NCBI RefSeq assembly: GCF_021513235.1 | Contig: NZ_CP090976.1 | Location: forward strand, 1,550,001-1,614,000 | DNA length: 64,000 bases | From: Kaistella sp. 97-N-M2 | GTDB lineage: Bacteria; Bacteroidota; Bacteroidia; Flavobacteriales; Weeksellaceae | Direction: 5' to 3' | Part shown: positions 29,801-37,852 of the stretch, in pieces | How the letters are laid out: the number at the start of each line of letters is the position of its first letter | Numbering within the stretch: the stretch's first letter is position 1 | Made by a program: the position numbers and the translations under genes | The notes under the pieces: model-generated | The model's database searches: none | The model's input: only the letters and a program-made list of their open reading frames with translations | What the model was told of the DNA's origin: nothing

Positions 29801-31148
29801 AACTTCAGAAAACGAAGAAGGTAAAAAAGCCGAGATCTTGGTTTCACGTTCCACAGAATTCCGTTTGGTCGCAGACAATGCAGCAAGAACACCTTTGATG
29901 GTGGCTGTTGTACCTTATGGTTCGGAACTATTGGTAAAACCAGGCGACAAAGTTAAAAAAGGAGATACCATTGCGAAATGGGATCCGTATAATGCGGTAA
30001 TTATTGCAGAATCTGCTGGTAAAGTAGAGTATGAAGATATTATCCAGGGTATTTCATTCCAGTTGGAAATTGATGAGCAGACCGGTTTCGAGGAGAAAGT
30101 AATTTCTGAATCCCGTAACAAGAAAGCCGTACCAACTTTAAAAGTTGTAGATTCCAAAGGAGTAGAGCAAAAAGCCTATAACCTTCCAGTCGGCGCCCAC
30201 TTAATGGTGAACGACGGGGAGAAAATTAAGGCCGGTAAAGTAATGATCAAGATCCCTCGTAAATCCGCGAAATCCGGAGATATTACAGGGGGTCTACCGA
30301 GAGTTACCGAATTGTTCGAAGCGAGAAATCCTTCAAACCCAGCGGTAGTAACAGAAATCGACGGTGTAGTTTCTTACGGAAAAATCAAAAGAGGTAACCG
30401 TGAGTTGATCGTGGAAGCAAAAACTGGAGAAATCTCCAAGTATTTGGTGAAGCTATCGAACCAGATTTTAGTGCAGGAAAATGACTTCGTAAGAGCAGGA
30501 ACGGCACTTTCTGACGGATCCATCACACCGGATGATATCCTGAAAATTAAAGGACCAACCGCCGTACAGGAATATTTGGTTAACGAAATCCAAGAGGTTT
30601 ACCGTCTTCAAGGCGTGAAAATCGATGATAAACACTTCGAGATTATTGTTCGTCAAATGATGACCAAAGTTTCAATTGTTGATGGTGGAGACACGCATTT
30701 CTTAGAAGGAGCTTTAGAGCACAAATACGATTTCTTATTAGAAAACAACAGAGTATTCGGCTTGAAGGTAGTTGTAGAAGCCGGCGATTCGAAAGAATTT
30801 AAACCTGGGCAAATGATTACCACCAAAGAACTGAGAGACGAGAATTCCAAACTGAAACGTGAGGATCTGGCCTTGGTAGAAGTTCGCGAAGCTTTATCTG
30901 CAACCGCCACACCGGTATTGCAGGGGATTACGAGAGCAGCCCTTCAAACCAAATCGTTCATGTCTGCAGCCTCTTTCCAGGAGACAACCAAAGTTTTAAA
31001 CGAAGCAGCGGTTTCCGGGAAAGTAGATTACCTGAGCGGTCTGAAAGAAAACGTAATTGTTGGACACAGAATTCCGGCAGGTACAGGTCTGAAAGATTAC
31101 CAAAACGTGATCGTAGGTTCCAAAAAAGAATTCGAAGACATTAATTAA
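26883..31148 (+). CDS. rpoC: RNA polymerase beta' subunit
   Basis: 1,421-residue catalytic subunit of RNA polymerase. The N-terminal zinc site is intact ([20 protein letters not shown], four Cys), the catalytic metal site reads [12 protein letters not shown], and the second zinc cluster appears as CGTLRG and [13 protein letters not shown]. The bridge-helix and trigger-loop region ([21 protein letters not shown]) is normal. It follows rpoB by 81 bases and shares its transcript. AT-rich palindromes occupy the gaps on both sides. Confidence 0.98.
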   Translation: MSNKNKTSNFTKITIGLASPENILQDSRGEVLKPETINYRTHKPERDGLFCEKIFGPVKDYECACGKYKRIRYKGIVCDRCGVEVTEKKVRRERIGHIGLVVPVAHIWYFRSLPNKIGYLLGLPSKKLDMIIYYERYVVIQQGMAKRADGADFDDKEFLTEEEYLDILDTLPAENQYLDDSDPNKFIAKMGAEAVEQLLSRIDLDALSFDLRHKAHNESSKQRRTEALKRLNVVEAIRGANTRMVNRPEWMIMRVLPVIPPELRPLVPLDGGRFATSDLNDLYRRVIIRNNRLKRLLEIKAPEVILRNEKRMLQESVDSLFDNTRKSSAVKSESNRPLKSLSDSLKGKQGRFRQNLLGKRVDYSARSVIVVGPNLKLHECGIPKDMAAELYKPFIIRKLIERGIVKTVKSAKRIIDRKEPVVYDILEGIMKGHPVLLNRAPTLHRLGIQAFQPKMIEGKAIQLHPLVTTAFNADFDGDQMAVHLPLGPEAILEAQLLMLGSQNILNPANGSPITVPSQDMVLGLYFMTKELASTDERKVLGEGLTFYSPEEVEIAYAEGKVSLNAKVRCRLPVKEEGEIKTKLIETTTGRILFNQIVPKESGYVNELLTKKSLRNVIGRVLADTDFPTTVRFLDDMKDLGYSNAFKGGLSFSLGDIAIPAEKKGMIATAVENVDEIKANYNMGLITDTERYNQVIDVWTNTNAGLTEMIMSRMKTDQGGFNSVYMMLDSGARGSKEQIRQLSGMRGLMAKPQKAGSTGAEIIENPIVANFKEGLSILEYFISTHGARKGLADTALKTADAGYLTRRLVDVAQDVIITENDCGTLRGTEITALKKNDEVVERISERILGRVSLHNIYDPETDEILVEADQLINEALAKVVEAAGIDMVEARSPLVCEAKKGICAKCYGRNLATGKPIHMGEAVGVIAAQSIGEPGTQLTLRTFHQGGTASNITENPSIVARRDGIVEMDEVRTVTSENEEGKKAEILVSRSTEFRLVADNAARTPLMVAVVPYGSELLVKPGDKVKKGDTIAKWDPYNAVIIAESAGKVEYEDIIQGISFQLEIDEQTGFEEKVISESRNKKAVPTLKVVDSKGVEQKAYNLPVGAHLMVNDGEKIKAGKVMIKIPRKSAKSGDITGGLPRVTELFEARNPSNPAVVTEIDGVVSYGKIKRGNRELIVEAKTGEISKYLVKLSNQILVQENDFVRAGTALSDGSITPDDILKIKGPTAVQEYLVNEIQEVYRLQGVKIDDKHFEIIVRQMMTKVSIVDGGDTHFLEGALEHKYDFLLENNRVFGLKVVVEAGDSKEFKPGQMITTKELRDENSKLKREDLALVEVREALSATATPVLQGITRAALQTKSFMSAASFQETTKVLNEAAVSGKVDYLSGLKENVIVGHRIPAGTGLKDYQNVIVGSKKEFEDIN

Positions 31149-31159
31149 TACAGACATTA

Positions 31160-31272
31160 GATCATAGACGGATAGATAATAGATTTAGATTGTTTTAAAA
31201 CAGCACCTTCTATTATCTATTAGTCTATCATCTATTATCAAAATCTAAAATTTAAAATTTAAAATTTTTCAA
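31160..31272. repeat. AT-rich palindrome after rpoC
   Basis: tagacggatagataatag (from about 31166) and ctattatctattagtcta (from about 31211) are complementary at 16 of 18 positions around a loop of about 30 bases, followed by aaaatctaaaatttaaaattt repeats up to the DUF3467 start codon. It resembles the element before rpoC in composition and position. Confidence 0.55.
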
Positions 31273-31274
31273 AA

Positions 31275-31592
31275 ATGGACAACAACCAAAACCAAAACCA
31301 AAATCAGGATCCAAACAACATCAACATCAATTTAAACGAGATGATTGCTGCAGGCGTTTATTGCAACCTTGCTCTAGTAAATCATTCTCCCTCAGAATTC
31401 GTAGTAGATTTCATCCAAATGATGCCGGGAGTTCAGCAGGCTAACGTAAGATCAAGAGTAATTCTTGCTCCACTACACGCCAAGAGAGTCTTAACAGCTC
31501 TTCAGCAGAACATCACCAACTACGAACAACAGTTCGGAGAGATCAAAGAAGTTGAGCCTTTCGTTTTAGGACAAAACAACGTACAGGCATAA
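31275..31592 (+). CDS. DUF3467 protein downstream of rpoC
   Basis: 105-residue protein of the DUF3467 family. After an Asn/Gln-rich N-terminus (DNNQNQNQNQDPNNI) comes the family core: GVYCNLALVNHSPSEFVVDF, then QMMPGVQQANVRSRVILAP and HAKRVLTALQQNITNYE. The function is unknown. In my recollection the gene follows rpoC in many Bacteroidota. Here it lies 126 bases after rpoC with only the palindromic element between and no clear promoter, and a strong terminator closes the unit, so it is probably the last gene of the rpoBC transcript. Confidence 0.88.
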   Translation: MDNNQNQNQNQDPNNININLNEMIAAGVYCNLALVNHSPSEFVVDFIQMMPGVQQANVRSRVILAPLHAKRVLTALQQNITNYEQQFGEIKEVEPFVLGQNNVQA

Positions 31593-31613
31593 TTGTACCT
31601 TACATTATACAGG

Positions 31614-31646
31614 TCCCGGTTCATTCGTTTGAACCGGGATTTTTTA
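31614..31646 (+). terminator. Rho-independent terminator of the rpoBC-DUF3467 unit
   Basis: Perfect arms tcccggttca and tgaaccggga (slightly offset) with a T run; 22 bases after the DUF3467 stop. Confidence 0.88.
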
Positions 31647-31691
31647 TAGTTAAATTAGAAGCACCAACATTTCAGCACTCTCAGAACCACG

Positions 31692-31789
31692 TACGCGCTG
31701 TCCGCTCTATCTTTTTTGCGCACTAGGGGCCAATCAACCAGAGGGCACGTCCGGCGCAAAAAAGGATGCCGCTGCCATCGCGGCTAGAA
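31692..31789 (-). repeat. Dispersed imperfect palindrome, copy A
   Basis: Core arms cttttttgcgc (31711-31721) and gcgcaaaaaag (31754-31764) are perfect 11-base complements. The flanks read, on the minus strand, ctagccgcgatggcagcgg before the core and agagcggacagcgcg after it. Copies B (39521-39590) and C (44425-44533) share these flanks in degenerate form. It fills most of the 341-base gap between the DUF3467 and DUF427 genes; the rest of that gap (31800-31933) shows nothing I can support. Confidence 0.65.
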
Positions 31790-31933
31790 GAAAGGGGGTT
31801 TTATCTTCCGCAGAAGTAAATTCCTACATATTTTAAGATTATATTTAATAATTTCACCACAGTTTTAATTTAGAGCCTCCAAATAATAGTAACTTTATCA
31901 ATAGAAAAAAGTACGCAATAAAATTCACCCGAT

Positions 31934-32215
31934 ATGAAAGCAATCTGGAACGGTAAAATACTCGCCGAAAGCAACAGCACCATTGTCGTCGAAAACAATC
32001 ATTATTTCCCCGACGATAGCCTGAACAAAGATTTTTTCTTCTTAACCAATCATCATACCTCCTGCCCATGGAAAGGTCAGGCCTCCTATTACAACATCGA
32101 AGTCGACGGCAAAACGAACGAAAATGGCGCCTGGTTCTATCCCAGTCCCAACGACGCCGCGATGAACATCAAAAATTATGTCGCTTTTTGGCAAGGGGTG
32201 GAAGTAAAAGAATAA
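31934..32215 (+). CDS. DUF427 family protein
   Basis: 93-residue protein with the DUF427 pattern: KAIWNGKILAESNSTIVVENNHYFP, then HHTSCPWKGQASYYNIEVDG, then GAWFYPSPNDAAMNIKNYVAFW. It is a small beta-rich fold found in bacteria and fungi with no established biochemical role. Single-gene unit with a terminator behind it. Confidence 0.9.
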   Translation: MKAIWNGKILAESNSTIVVENNHYFPDDSLNKDFFFLTNHHTSCPWKGQASYYNIEVDGKTNENGAWFYPSPNDAAMNIKNYVAFWQGVEVKE

Positions 32216-32239
32216 GAGATTTGCCATTTTACAAATAAA

Positions 32240-32275
32240 AATCCCGATTCTTCTCAAAGATTCGGGATTTCTTTT
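32240..32275 (+). terminator. Rho-independent terminator after the DUF427 gene
   Basis: Arms aaatcccga and ttcgggattt around a 13-base loop, then a T-rich run. Confidence 0.8.
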
Positions 32276-32380
32276 TAGCGGAAAACAAGGCGTCGAAAAG
32301 GGAGTGACCCCCGCTTTTAAGATATGTTTTCTCCATCATTTGTGTGGTGCAAAAGTAGAGAAAACAATTGTTTTTTTTAC

Positions 32381-32396
32381 TGTACAATGCAGTACA
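32381..32396. promoter_or_regulatory. Inverted repeat (possible operator) at the HTH regulator promoter
   Basis: tgtac-N6-gtaca (tgtacaatgcagtaca) lies where the -33 element should be, about 23 bases before the -7 motif TATATTTG at 32419-32426. Its position would suit autoregulation; that is inference. Confidence 0.4.
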
Positions 32397-32418
32397 AAAT
32401 TTTTAAAGACTTATTTCC

Positions 32419-32426
32419 TATATTTG
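32419..32426 (+). promoter_or_regulatory. -7 promoter motif of the HTH/helical-repeat gene
   Basis: TATATTTG, a full match to TAnnTTTG, 18 bases before the ATG at 32444. No TTG is found at -33, which suggests a weak or activated promoter. Confidence 0.55.
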
Positions 32427-32443
32427 GTTAACAATTAACGTTT

Positions 32444-33655
32444 ATGAGCAGAGATTTCACTATGATAAGCCATCTTCGGCAAAATGTTGTAAAAAACTTC
32501 GGCAAAAATATTGTTACTGCCACCGACTGCGAGAATCTCGCCAGCCTGCTTCATAAAAATTTTGGGTCCAACATCAGTGCGCAAACCATTCGCCGTTTTT
32601 TTGGGATCATCAAATCTTCCTCCAAGCCCGGCACGTTCACTTTAAATCTTCTCTCCATGTTCTGCGGATTTCGCGATTACGAAGATTTCCGGAAAATTTA
32701 TGCCAACAGCGAACTGGAACTGTTTTTCGGCGAAACAGAAAATCCAAAAAAAGACTACTGGCAGAAAAGCGAACAGCTTTGCCGACAGATTTCAGAATCT
32801 CCGGAACTCTTGAGCAGTACGCACCATCAGTTGATGTCTTATCCCATCGCGCGCAAATATTTCATCGAAAATCATCCCATGCGCGATATGTTGGGAACCT
32901 TGTATTCGCACTATTTTTTAGCCTATCTAAAATACAGTCAAACCGCAGAATCCAAGATTTTTGCGTATGGATTTCTCTTTCAAAGTGCATTTCTACAGCA
33001 AAATTCCGAACTCGTAGAACTCTGTTACAAAAAAATCAAAGACACCGAAATTTCGGAGAAAATTCACGTTATACCGGCCGCCTTAAAGTTTGGGGTGGAA
33101 TTACTTTTTGCGGATATCTCCGGTAACGAACATTTTTTCAGGAAAACCTTCAACAATTTAAAAAATGCGAGATTAGCCTATATTAAGGACTCCGAGAAAT
33201 CGGTTTGCAGTTTTGAGTACACGGTGCTGGAATCGCTTATCTTCACCAACCGATTAAAAGAAATTAAGTTTTTAATAGAAAACCAAACGTTTCAGAAGGA
33301 TGACGACAAAAGTTACGTACCTTCCCAAAGAAAGCAAACGCACGATGAAGTCTGGAACATTCTTTGTGCCGCGGGTTATCATAAAATTGGCGACAGGGCA
33401 AAAACCCAAATCTATTTAAATGAAATTAACTTAGAAAATCTCGGTTTTGGCTGGAAAAAATACTATTCTATCATCTGCTATTTCGTGCTGCTGGATTTTA
33501 CGGAAGAAAAAGAACATGAAGAAACGCTTTTAAAATTGCAAAATCTCATCGATGAAACCTACTTCTGCTATTTCGACGACCGCTTAAAAAAGTTGCGCGA
33601 AGCGTCCCCTCTTGTTTTGGAAAATGACTTTCAAGGCCCATACGAAGCAAGGTGA
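32444..33655 (+). CDS. Putative regulator: N-terminal HTH-like domain plus helical repeats
   Basis: 403-residue protein without a named family that I recognise. Residues 1-90 resemble a module common in Bacteroidota orphan proteins, with the pattern SAQTIRRFFGIIKSSSKPGTF, then TLNLLSMFCGFRDYEDFRK; the TIRRFFG helix looks like a DNA-recognition helix followed by a second helical pair. Residues 100-400 are alpha-helical with paired helices rich in Tyr, Leu and Ala, resembling TPR-type repeats. There is no signal peptide or membrane segment, so it is cytoplasmic. An HTH plus TPR layout recalls peptide-sensing RRNPP regulators, but sequence similarity to them is not evident. It converges with the PIF1-like gene with two bases between the stop codons and no terminator. 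Confidence 0.6.
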   Translation: MSRDFTMISHLRQNVVKNFGKNIVTATDCENLASLLHKNFGSNISAQTIRRFFGIIKSSSKPGTFTLNLLSMFCGFRDYEDFRKIYANSELELFFGETENPKKDYWQKSEQLCRQISESPELLSSTHHQLMSYPIARKYFIENHPMRDMLGTLYSHYFLAYLKYSQTAESKIFAYGFLFQSAFLQQNSELVELCYKKIKDTEISEKIHVIPAALKFGVELLFADISGNEHFFRKTFNNLKNARLAYIKDSEKSVCSFEYTVLESLIFTNRLKEIKFLIENQTFQKDDDKSYVPSQRKQTHDEVWNILCAAGYHKIGDRAKTQIYLNEINLENLGFGWKKYYSIICYFVLLDFTEEKEHEETLLKLQNLIDETYFCYFDDRLKKLREASPLVLENDFQGPYEAR

Positions 33656-33657
33656 TC

Positions 33658-35775
33658 TTATTTTTTCCGAAAATTAAAATGATTCAGCAGCAGCCGGATT
33701 TCATTAAATTCAAAATCATTCGGCAAAACTCTTTTCCAGTCGTTTAAGGTTTCGTAGGAAGATTTCTTAAATTCCTTTTCAAACGTTTTAATTTTTTCTT
33801 TATCGAAGATCCGCGCGATTTCAAGCAGGCCCTGTTCGGCGAATTTCGCAAGATGACCATAAATCGTTTCGGTTACCAAACCGCGTTCTTTCGCAATTTC
33901 CGGGATGGTTTTTCCGTCTTCAAACAATTGAAAAGTCAAAATATGCGACGGGATTTTGGCGATCTTCGCGGTCACCGGAACGTCGAGGCTTTTGTCGAAA
34001 AGTGGTGTTTCGAGAAGGTGAACGGTTTTTAGATCATTCAGGTAATCTTCCAGATCATCCAGAAAAACGCGGAAATCCTCGTTGTACTGTTTCAAACCTT
34101 TTACACCTTTGCTTTCCGCGTAAAATTCTTTCAAAGGCGAGAAAACCTTTTCATTAATGTTGCTGAAAAAGAAATTCACCGCGCCTTTTGCCTTCGTTTC
34201 AATCTCTTCCCATTCTTCCGTTCCCTGTATGAATTTATGCGTTTTCTGTTGAATAATTTTCTCAAATTTTTCGAAGATCACGCCAAAATTACTGACGTCG
34301 GGTTTTAAACTTCCATAAATGAACTTGGCTTTATCCTGATCCAGAAATTTGCTGAATTTTGCGCTGTTGTACCACATTTCCAAAGACCCGGCGATCCATT
34401 TGCAGTCCAGCCGGCTACTGATCTTTTTGATGCTGTAATCGTACTTTTCCGTGTTCAGAATTTCCTCCACTCGATCGTTCGCATGTGTTTCGTCCTGAAA
34501 TTTCGAAACTCTTTTATCCGCGAAAATGACGTTGGGTGTAATTTTCGATTTCAAAACGATCCCTTCCAAAGTCCGGCACCGCGACAGCGCCACGTAAACC
34601 TGCCCCGAGGCGAAAGATTTTCCCGCATCGATAATGAGGCGGTCGAACGTTAATCCCTGCGATTTATGAATGGTAACCGCCCACGCCAAACGGATGGGAT
34701 ATTGTTTGAAGCTTCCCAAAACTTCTTCCTGAATACTTTTGTCATCGCCCAAAGAATAGCGTTTCTGGTCCCACGTTTCCTTCTTTAATGTATAAATATC
34801 GTCTTCGCCGTCGATGATGACGGAAATTTCTTTCTCGTCAACTTCTACAACTTCCGCTAGTTTTCCGTTGAAATATCTTTTTTCGCCGCTTGCATCATTC
34901 CGCAGAAACATGATCTGGCAGCCTTTTTTCAGCTCCAAAACTTCGTCATTCGGATACTGGTTTTCATTAAAATTGCCCGTGATTTCCGCATTGTAGAAAT
35001 GAGATTTGCCTTTCAGTTCCGCGAGTTTCTTCTGGTTAATTTCGTCTGCCATGCGGTTGTGCGAGGTCAGGTAAACATAAGGTTCGTTCGTCGGCTCAAA
35101 ATCCGGAATATATCTTTCGTTTAGGGTTTCAAAATCGATATCGGACACCGCACCGTCACGGATTTCATTTAAAATTTCCACGAACTTTTCGTCGGTTTGG
35201 CGGTAAACCGTCGTTAATTCCAACGTGATCAAAGGCAATTCTTTTAAAGCATAACTGTCGAAAAAGAACGGCGAGTCGTAATATTGTTTCAAAACATATT
35301 CGTCGCGCACAACGGGCGGCAACTGGTAAAGATCGCCGATGAAAAGCATTTGAACACCACCAAATTTCTGTTGATTCCGGCGAACGGAACGCAGAGAAAA
35401 ATCCATCATATCCAAAACATCCGCGCGCAGCATGGAGACTTCATCAATAATAATAATTTCGATTTCGCGCAGGAGTTTAAGCTTGTCTTTTCTGTATTTA
35501 AAATGGTGCATCAGGTCGGCGATATTATTCGCCATGTTACTGTCGATGCGCTCGGTAGTAGGTAGAAACGTTCTCAACGGAAGCCCGAACATGGAGTGAA
35601 TTGTAACGCCGCCTGCGTTGATGGCCGCAATTCCTGTGGGCGCCACCACGATGTGTTTTTTGCGGGTTTTGCTTACAAAATCGTTCAGAAAAGTCGTCTT
35701 TCCCGTACCGGCTTTTCCGGTGAGAAAGATACTGCGGTTCGTATGTTCAGCTAAGTTGAAGAGAGATTCGTTCAT
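33658..35775 (-). CDS. PIF1/RecD-like helicase with C-terminal helix-turn-helix domain
   Basis: 705-residue superfamily 1B helicase. Walker A is FLTGKAGTGKTTFLNDF near residues 17-33, followed by VVAPTGIAAINAGGVTIHSMFG (motif Ia of PIF1), IIIDEVSML (Walker B), GDLYQLPPV, and the late motif AVTIHKSQGLTFDRLIID and YVALSRCRTLEG. The C-terminal 80 residues (TFQLFEDGKTIPEIAKERGL) look like the HTH_40 domain found after RecQ and PIF1 helicases. PIF1 helicases unwind G-quadruplexes and R-loops; the role here is not known. The start is the ATG at 35775. Confidence 0.88.
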   Translation of the reverse strand: MNESLFNLAEHTNRSIFLTGKAGTGKTTFLNDFVSKTRKKHIVVAPTGIAAINAGGVTIHSMFGLPLRTFLPTTERIDSNMANNIADLMHHFKYRKDKLKLLREIEIIIIDEVSMLRADVLDMMDFSLRSVRRNQQKFGGVQMLFIGDLYQLPPVVRDEYVLKQYYDSPFFFDSYALKELPLITLELTTVYRQTDEKFVEILNEIRDGAVSDIDFETLNERYIPDFEPTNEPYVYLTSHNRMADEINQKKLAELKGKSHFYNAEITGNFNENQYPNDEVLELKKGCQIMFLRNDASGEKRYFNGKLAEVVEVDEKEISVIIDGEDDIYTLKKETWDQKRYSLGDDKSIQEEVLGSFKQYPIRLAWAVTIHKSQGLTFDRLIIDAGKSFASGQVYVALSRCRTLEGIVLKSKITPNVIFADKRVSKFQDETHANDRVEEILNTEKYDYSIKKISSRLDCKWIAGSLEMWYNSAKFSKFLDQDKAKFIYGSLKPDVSNFGVIFEKFEKIIQQKTHKFIQGTEEWEEIETKAKGAVNFFFSNINEKVFSPLKEFYAESKGVKGLKQYNEDFRVFLDDLEDYLNDLKTVHLLETPLFDKSLDVPVTAKIAKIPSHILTFQLFEDGKTIPEIAKERGLVTETIYGHLAKFAEQGLLEIARIFDKEKIKTFEKEFKKSSYETLNDWKRVLPNDFEFNEIRLLLNHFNFRKK

Positions 35776-35895
35776 CGGTCAAATTTAAGAAAATTGCCGT
35801 GAAAACAGGCATCGAAATCAGTGTGGAGGTTTCAAATTATATTTCCCGGTTTGTTGAAAAGATTCTATTTTTGTAGTGGATTTTAAATAAAAAAA

Positions 35896-36354
35896 ATGAA
35901 AAATGTAATCATCGTCGGTGTCGCAGTTTTATCTTTATCATCGTGCCTGTCTAAAAAATCGACCGCAAATGCAGATAAGCTCCCGAAAGACATTGCACTG
36001 AAACCCGAGAACAATCTTTCGCAGCAGCAGGATCGGGAAAATTTAAATTTTTATATTAAAGAAATTGATTCTTTAGCCAACTCTGAAATCTGCAACGATG
36101 CCTCGGACTACAGTTTTGCCGCCATTGGCGCAAAACCTTGCGGTGGACCAAGTTCGTATATCGCTTATCCCAAGAAGTTAGAAAGCGAAATTTTGCCGAA
36201 AATTGAAAAATTTACCGCTATGCAGGTAACGTTTAATAAAAAATATCAAATGATTTCGGATTGTATGATGGTCATGCCGCCTTCAGAAATAGTTTGTCAG
36301 GAAGGAAAAGCCGTTTTAATCGGTTCCGGCTCCTCCAACGCAGAGGTGCAATAA
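35896..36354 (+). CDS. Small lipoprotein of unknown function
   Basis: 152 residues. The signal peptide ends in a lipobox, LSLSSC, with the lipidated Cys at 17. The mature part is short and polar with two pairs of cysteines (EICNDAS, KPCGGPSS, SDCMMV, IVCQEG) that could form disulfides. The -7 motif TATTTTTG at 35866-35873 precedes it by about 20 bases. It converges with the YihY gene eight bases away. I do not recognise the family. Confidence 0.75.
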   Translation: MKNVIIVGVAVLSLSSCLSKKSTANADKLPKDIALKPENNLSQQQDRENLNFYIKEIDSLANSEICNDASDYSFAAIGAKPCGGPSSYIAYPKKLESEILPKIEKFTAMQVTFNKKYQMISDCMMVMPPSEIVCQEGKAVLIGSGSSNAEVQ

Positions 36355-36362
36355 TCGGAAGT

Positions 36363-37283
36363 TTAATTTTCTTTTTCCTCTTCCGTTTCCCGCACTTTTT
36401 TTGCCGCAATCCACTTCGCGTGAGAAGAAAGTTTGATGGAATGCCCCATCTCGCGGGCGTAGACTTTTGTGAATTCGGCACCGAAAAATACGATCTGACA
36501 CGTGTAATTAATCCACATCATTAACAGAATAATGGTGCCCGCCGCGCCAAAAATGGAGGTAGGTTTCGACAGTTCAAAATAATAACCGAGCAGGAATTTA
36601 CCGATACTGAAAAGAACAGCCGTTACGAGCGCGCCGATCCACACGGAACGCCATTCGATTTCGACGTCGGGCAATATTTTGAACATCGAGGCGAAAAGAA
36701 CGATAACCACGAAGAAACTGATGACCACATTGAGCACCTGCGCGAAAATAAAAGTTTCCAGACCGAAATTGCGGGTGATCCAGTTATTGGCTAAGCCCAA
36801 AACGGAAGATAAAATTAAACTGATGAGGAGTAAAAAGGCGATAATCAGGATCATTCCCAGAGAGTTAGCGCGATCGATAATATATTTTTGAAAGGCTTTC
36901 TTCGGTTCCGCTTCCACTTCCCACAGAAGATTTAAACTGCGCTGCATGTGAAAAAACAACGTGGTTGCCCCAAAGATTAAAGTGCAAATGCCTAAAATTT
37001 TCATCCATATATTTTGATGGTCCCACACGGCGCTTAAAACCATAGATTGCAGGCTGTCGGCAATATCTTTTCCTGCAATTCCGCTTGCCTGATCTGTAAT
37101 TTCGCCCCGAACGGCTTCGTCCCCGAAAAATAATCCGGAGATCCAGATAACGATGATGAGTAAACCCGGCAAAGAAAAAATGGCGTAATAAGCCATGCCC
37201 GCGGAATCTTTCGACGCGGAGGAATTATTCCAGTCTTCGAAAGTTTTTTTCAAAATTTTCCAGCCGCGTTTTATATGTTTCAT
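36363..37283 (-). CDS. YihY/BrkB family inner membrane protein
   Basis: 306 residues with six predicted membrane helices. The family features are visible: an N-terminal amphipathic part followed by SAGMAYYAIFSLPGLLIIVIW, the GATTLFFHMQRSLNLLW motif, and TSIFGAAGTIILLMMWINY near the end. The family was once annotated as ribonuclease BN, wrongly; its role is unknown. It is the third gene of a minus-strand unit behind gamma carbonic anhydrase and a GNAT protein (14 bases from the latter). Confidence 0.92.
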   Translation of the reverse strand: MKHIKRGWKILKKTFEDWNNSSASKDSAGMAYYAIFSLPGLLIIVIWISGLFFGDEAVRGEITDQASGIAGKDIADSLQSMVLSAVWDHQNIWMKILGICTLIFGATTLFFHMQRSLNLLWEVEAEPKKAFQKYIIDRANSLGMILIIAFLLLISLILSSVLGLANNWITRNFGLETFIFAQVLNVVISFFVVIVLFASMFKILPDVEIEWRSVWIGALVTAVLFSIGKFLLGYYFELSKPTSIFGAAGTIILLMMWINYTCQIVFFGAEFTKVYAREMGHSIKLSSHAKWIAAKKVRETEEEKEN

Positions 37284-37297
37284 GGTACGAGGTTTTT

Positions 37298-37846
37298 TTA
37301 AGAGGTAAAATCTTCTTTCAGCAAAGCATAGCGGTGAACGTCCAGAAACTCGCCGTGCTGAAAATATTCCTGTTTTTGCAAACCTTCAAATTTCAGTCCT
37401 GCTTTCTGCATCACTCTGCCGGAGCCGGGATTATACAGAAAATGGGTGGCGTAAATTTTATTAAGATTTAGTTCTTCAAAGCCGAGTTTTAGGACCGCTG
37501 CCAAAGCTTCCGTTAAATATCCTTTTCCCCAGAAATCTTTCCCTAACCAATACCCGAGTTCTGCTTTTTGATGTTCCTGGTTAAGGTGAAGCCCGATGGT
37601 ACCGATTAATTTGCCTGCTTCTTTTTCGCGAACAGCAAACCGCAGCGAGGCTCCGGAGTCGATTCCCAGATCGCAGCGTTCCAGCCATTTTTCGGCTTGC
37701 TCGGGCGAAAAGGGAAAACTGATGTTAAAAAGGTTTTTAGAATAATCTTCGGTGGAATTGATGTGAAAAAGAAAATCCTCCAGATCATGCAGAGTGGGCC
37801 GATTTAAAATCAGTCGTTCGGTGTACAGTTCAGGCAGATCATTCAT
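37298..37846 (-). CDS. GNAT N-acetyltransferase, RimJ/RimL type
   Basis: 182 residues. N-terminal TERLILNRPTLHDLEDF, central LIGTIGLHLNQEHQKAELGYWL and the acetyl-CoA loop DFWGKGYLTEALAAVLKLGFEE, then GSGRVMQKAGLKFEG, are all typical of the RimJ/RimL branch (Acetyltransf_3). The substrate cannot be told. It lies six bases after the carbonic anhydrase gene and 14 before yihY, so the three are one operon. Confidence 0.9.
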   Translation of the reverse strand: MNDLPELYTERLILNRPTLHDLEDFLFHINSTEDYSKNLFNISFPFSPEQAEKWLERCDLGIDSGASLRFAVREKEAGKLIGTIGLHLNQEHQKAELGYWLGKDFWGKGYLTEALAAVLKLGFEELNLNKIYATHFLYNPGSGRVMQKAGLKFEGLQKQEYFQHGEFLDVHRYALLKEDFTS

Positions 37847-37852
37847 CGGAAG

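Noticed and set aside
31278-31310. Short tandem repeat aaccaaaaccaaaacc
   Set aside because: It is the coding sequence of an Asn/Gln-rich N-terminus of the DUF3467 protein; too short for a CRISPR array and without spacers.
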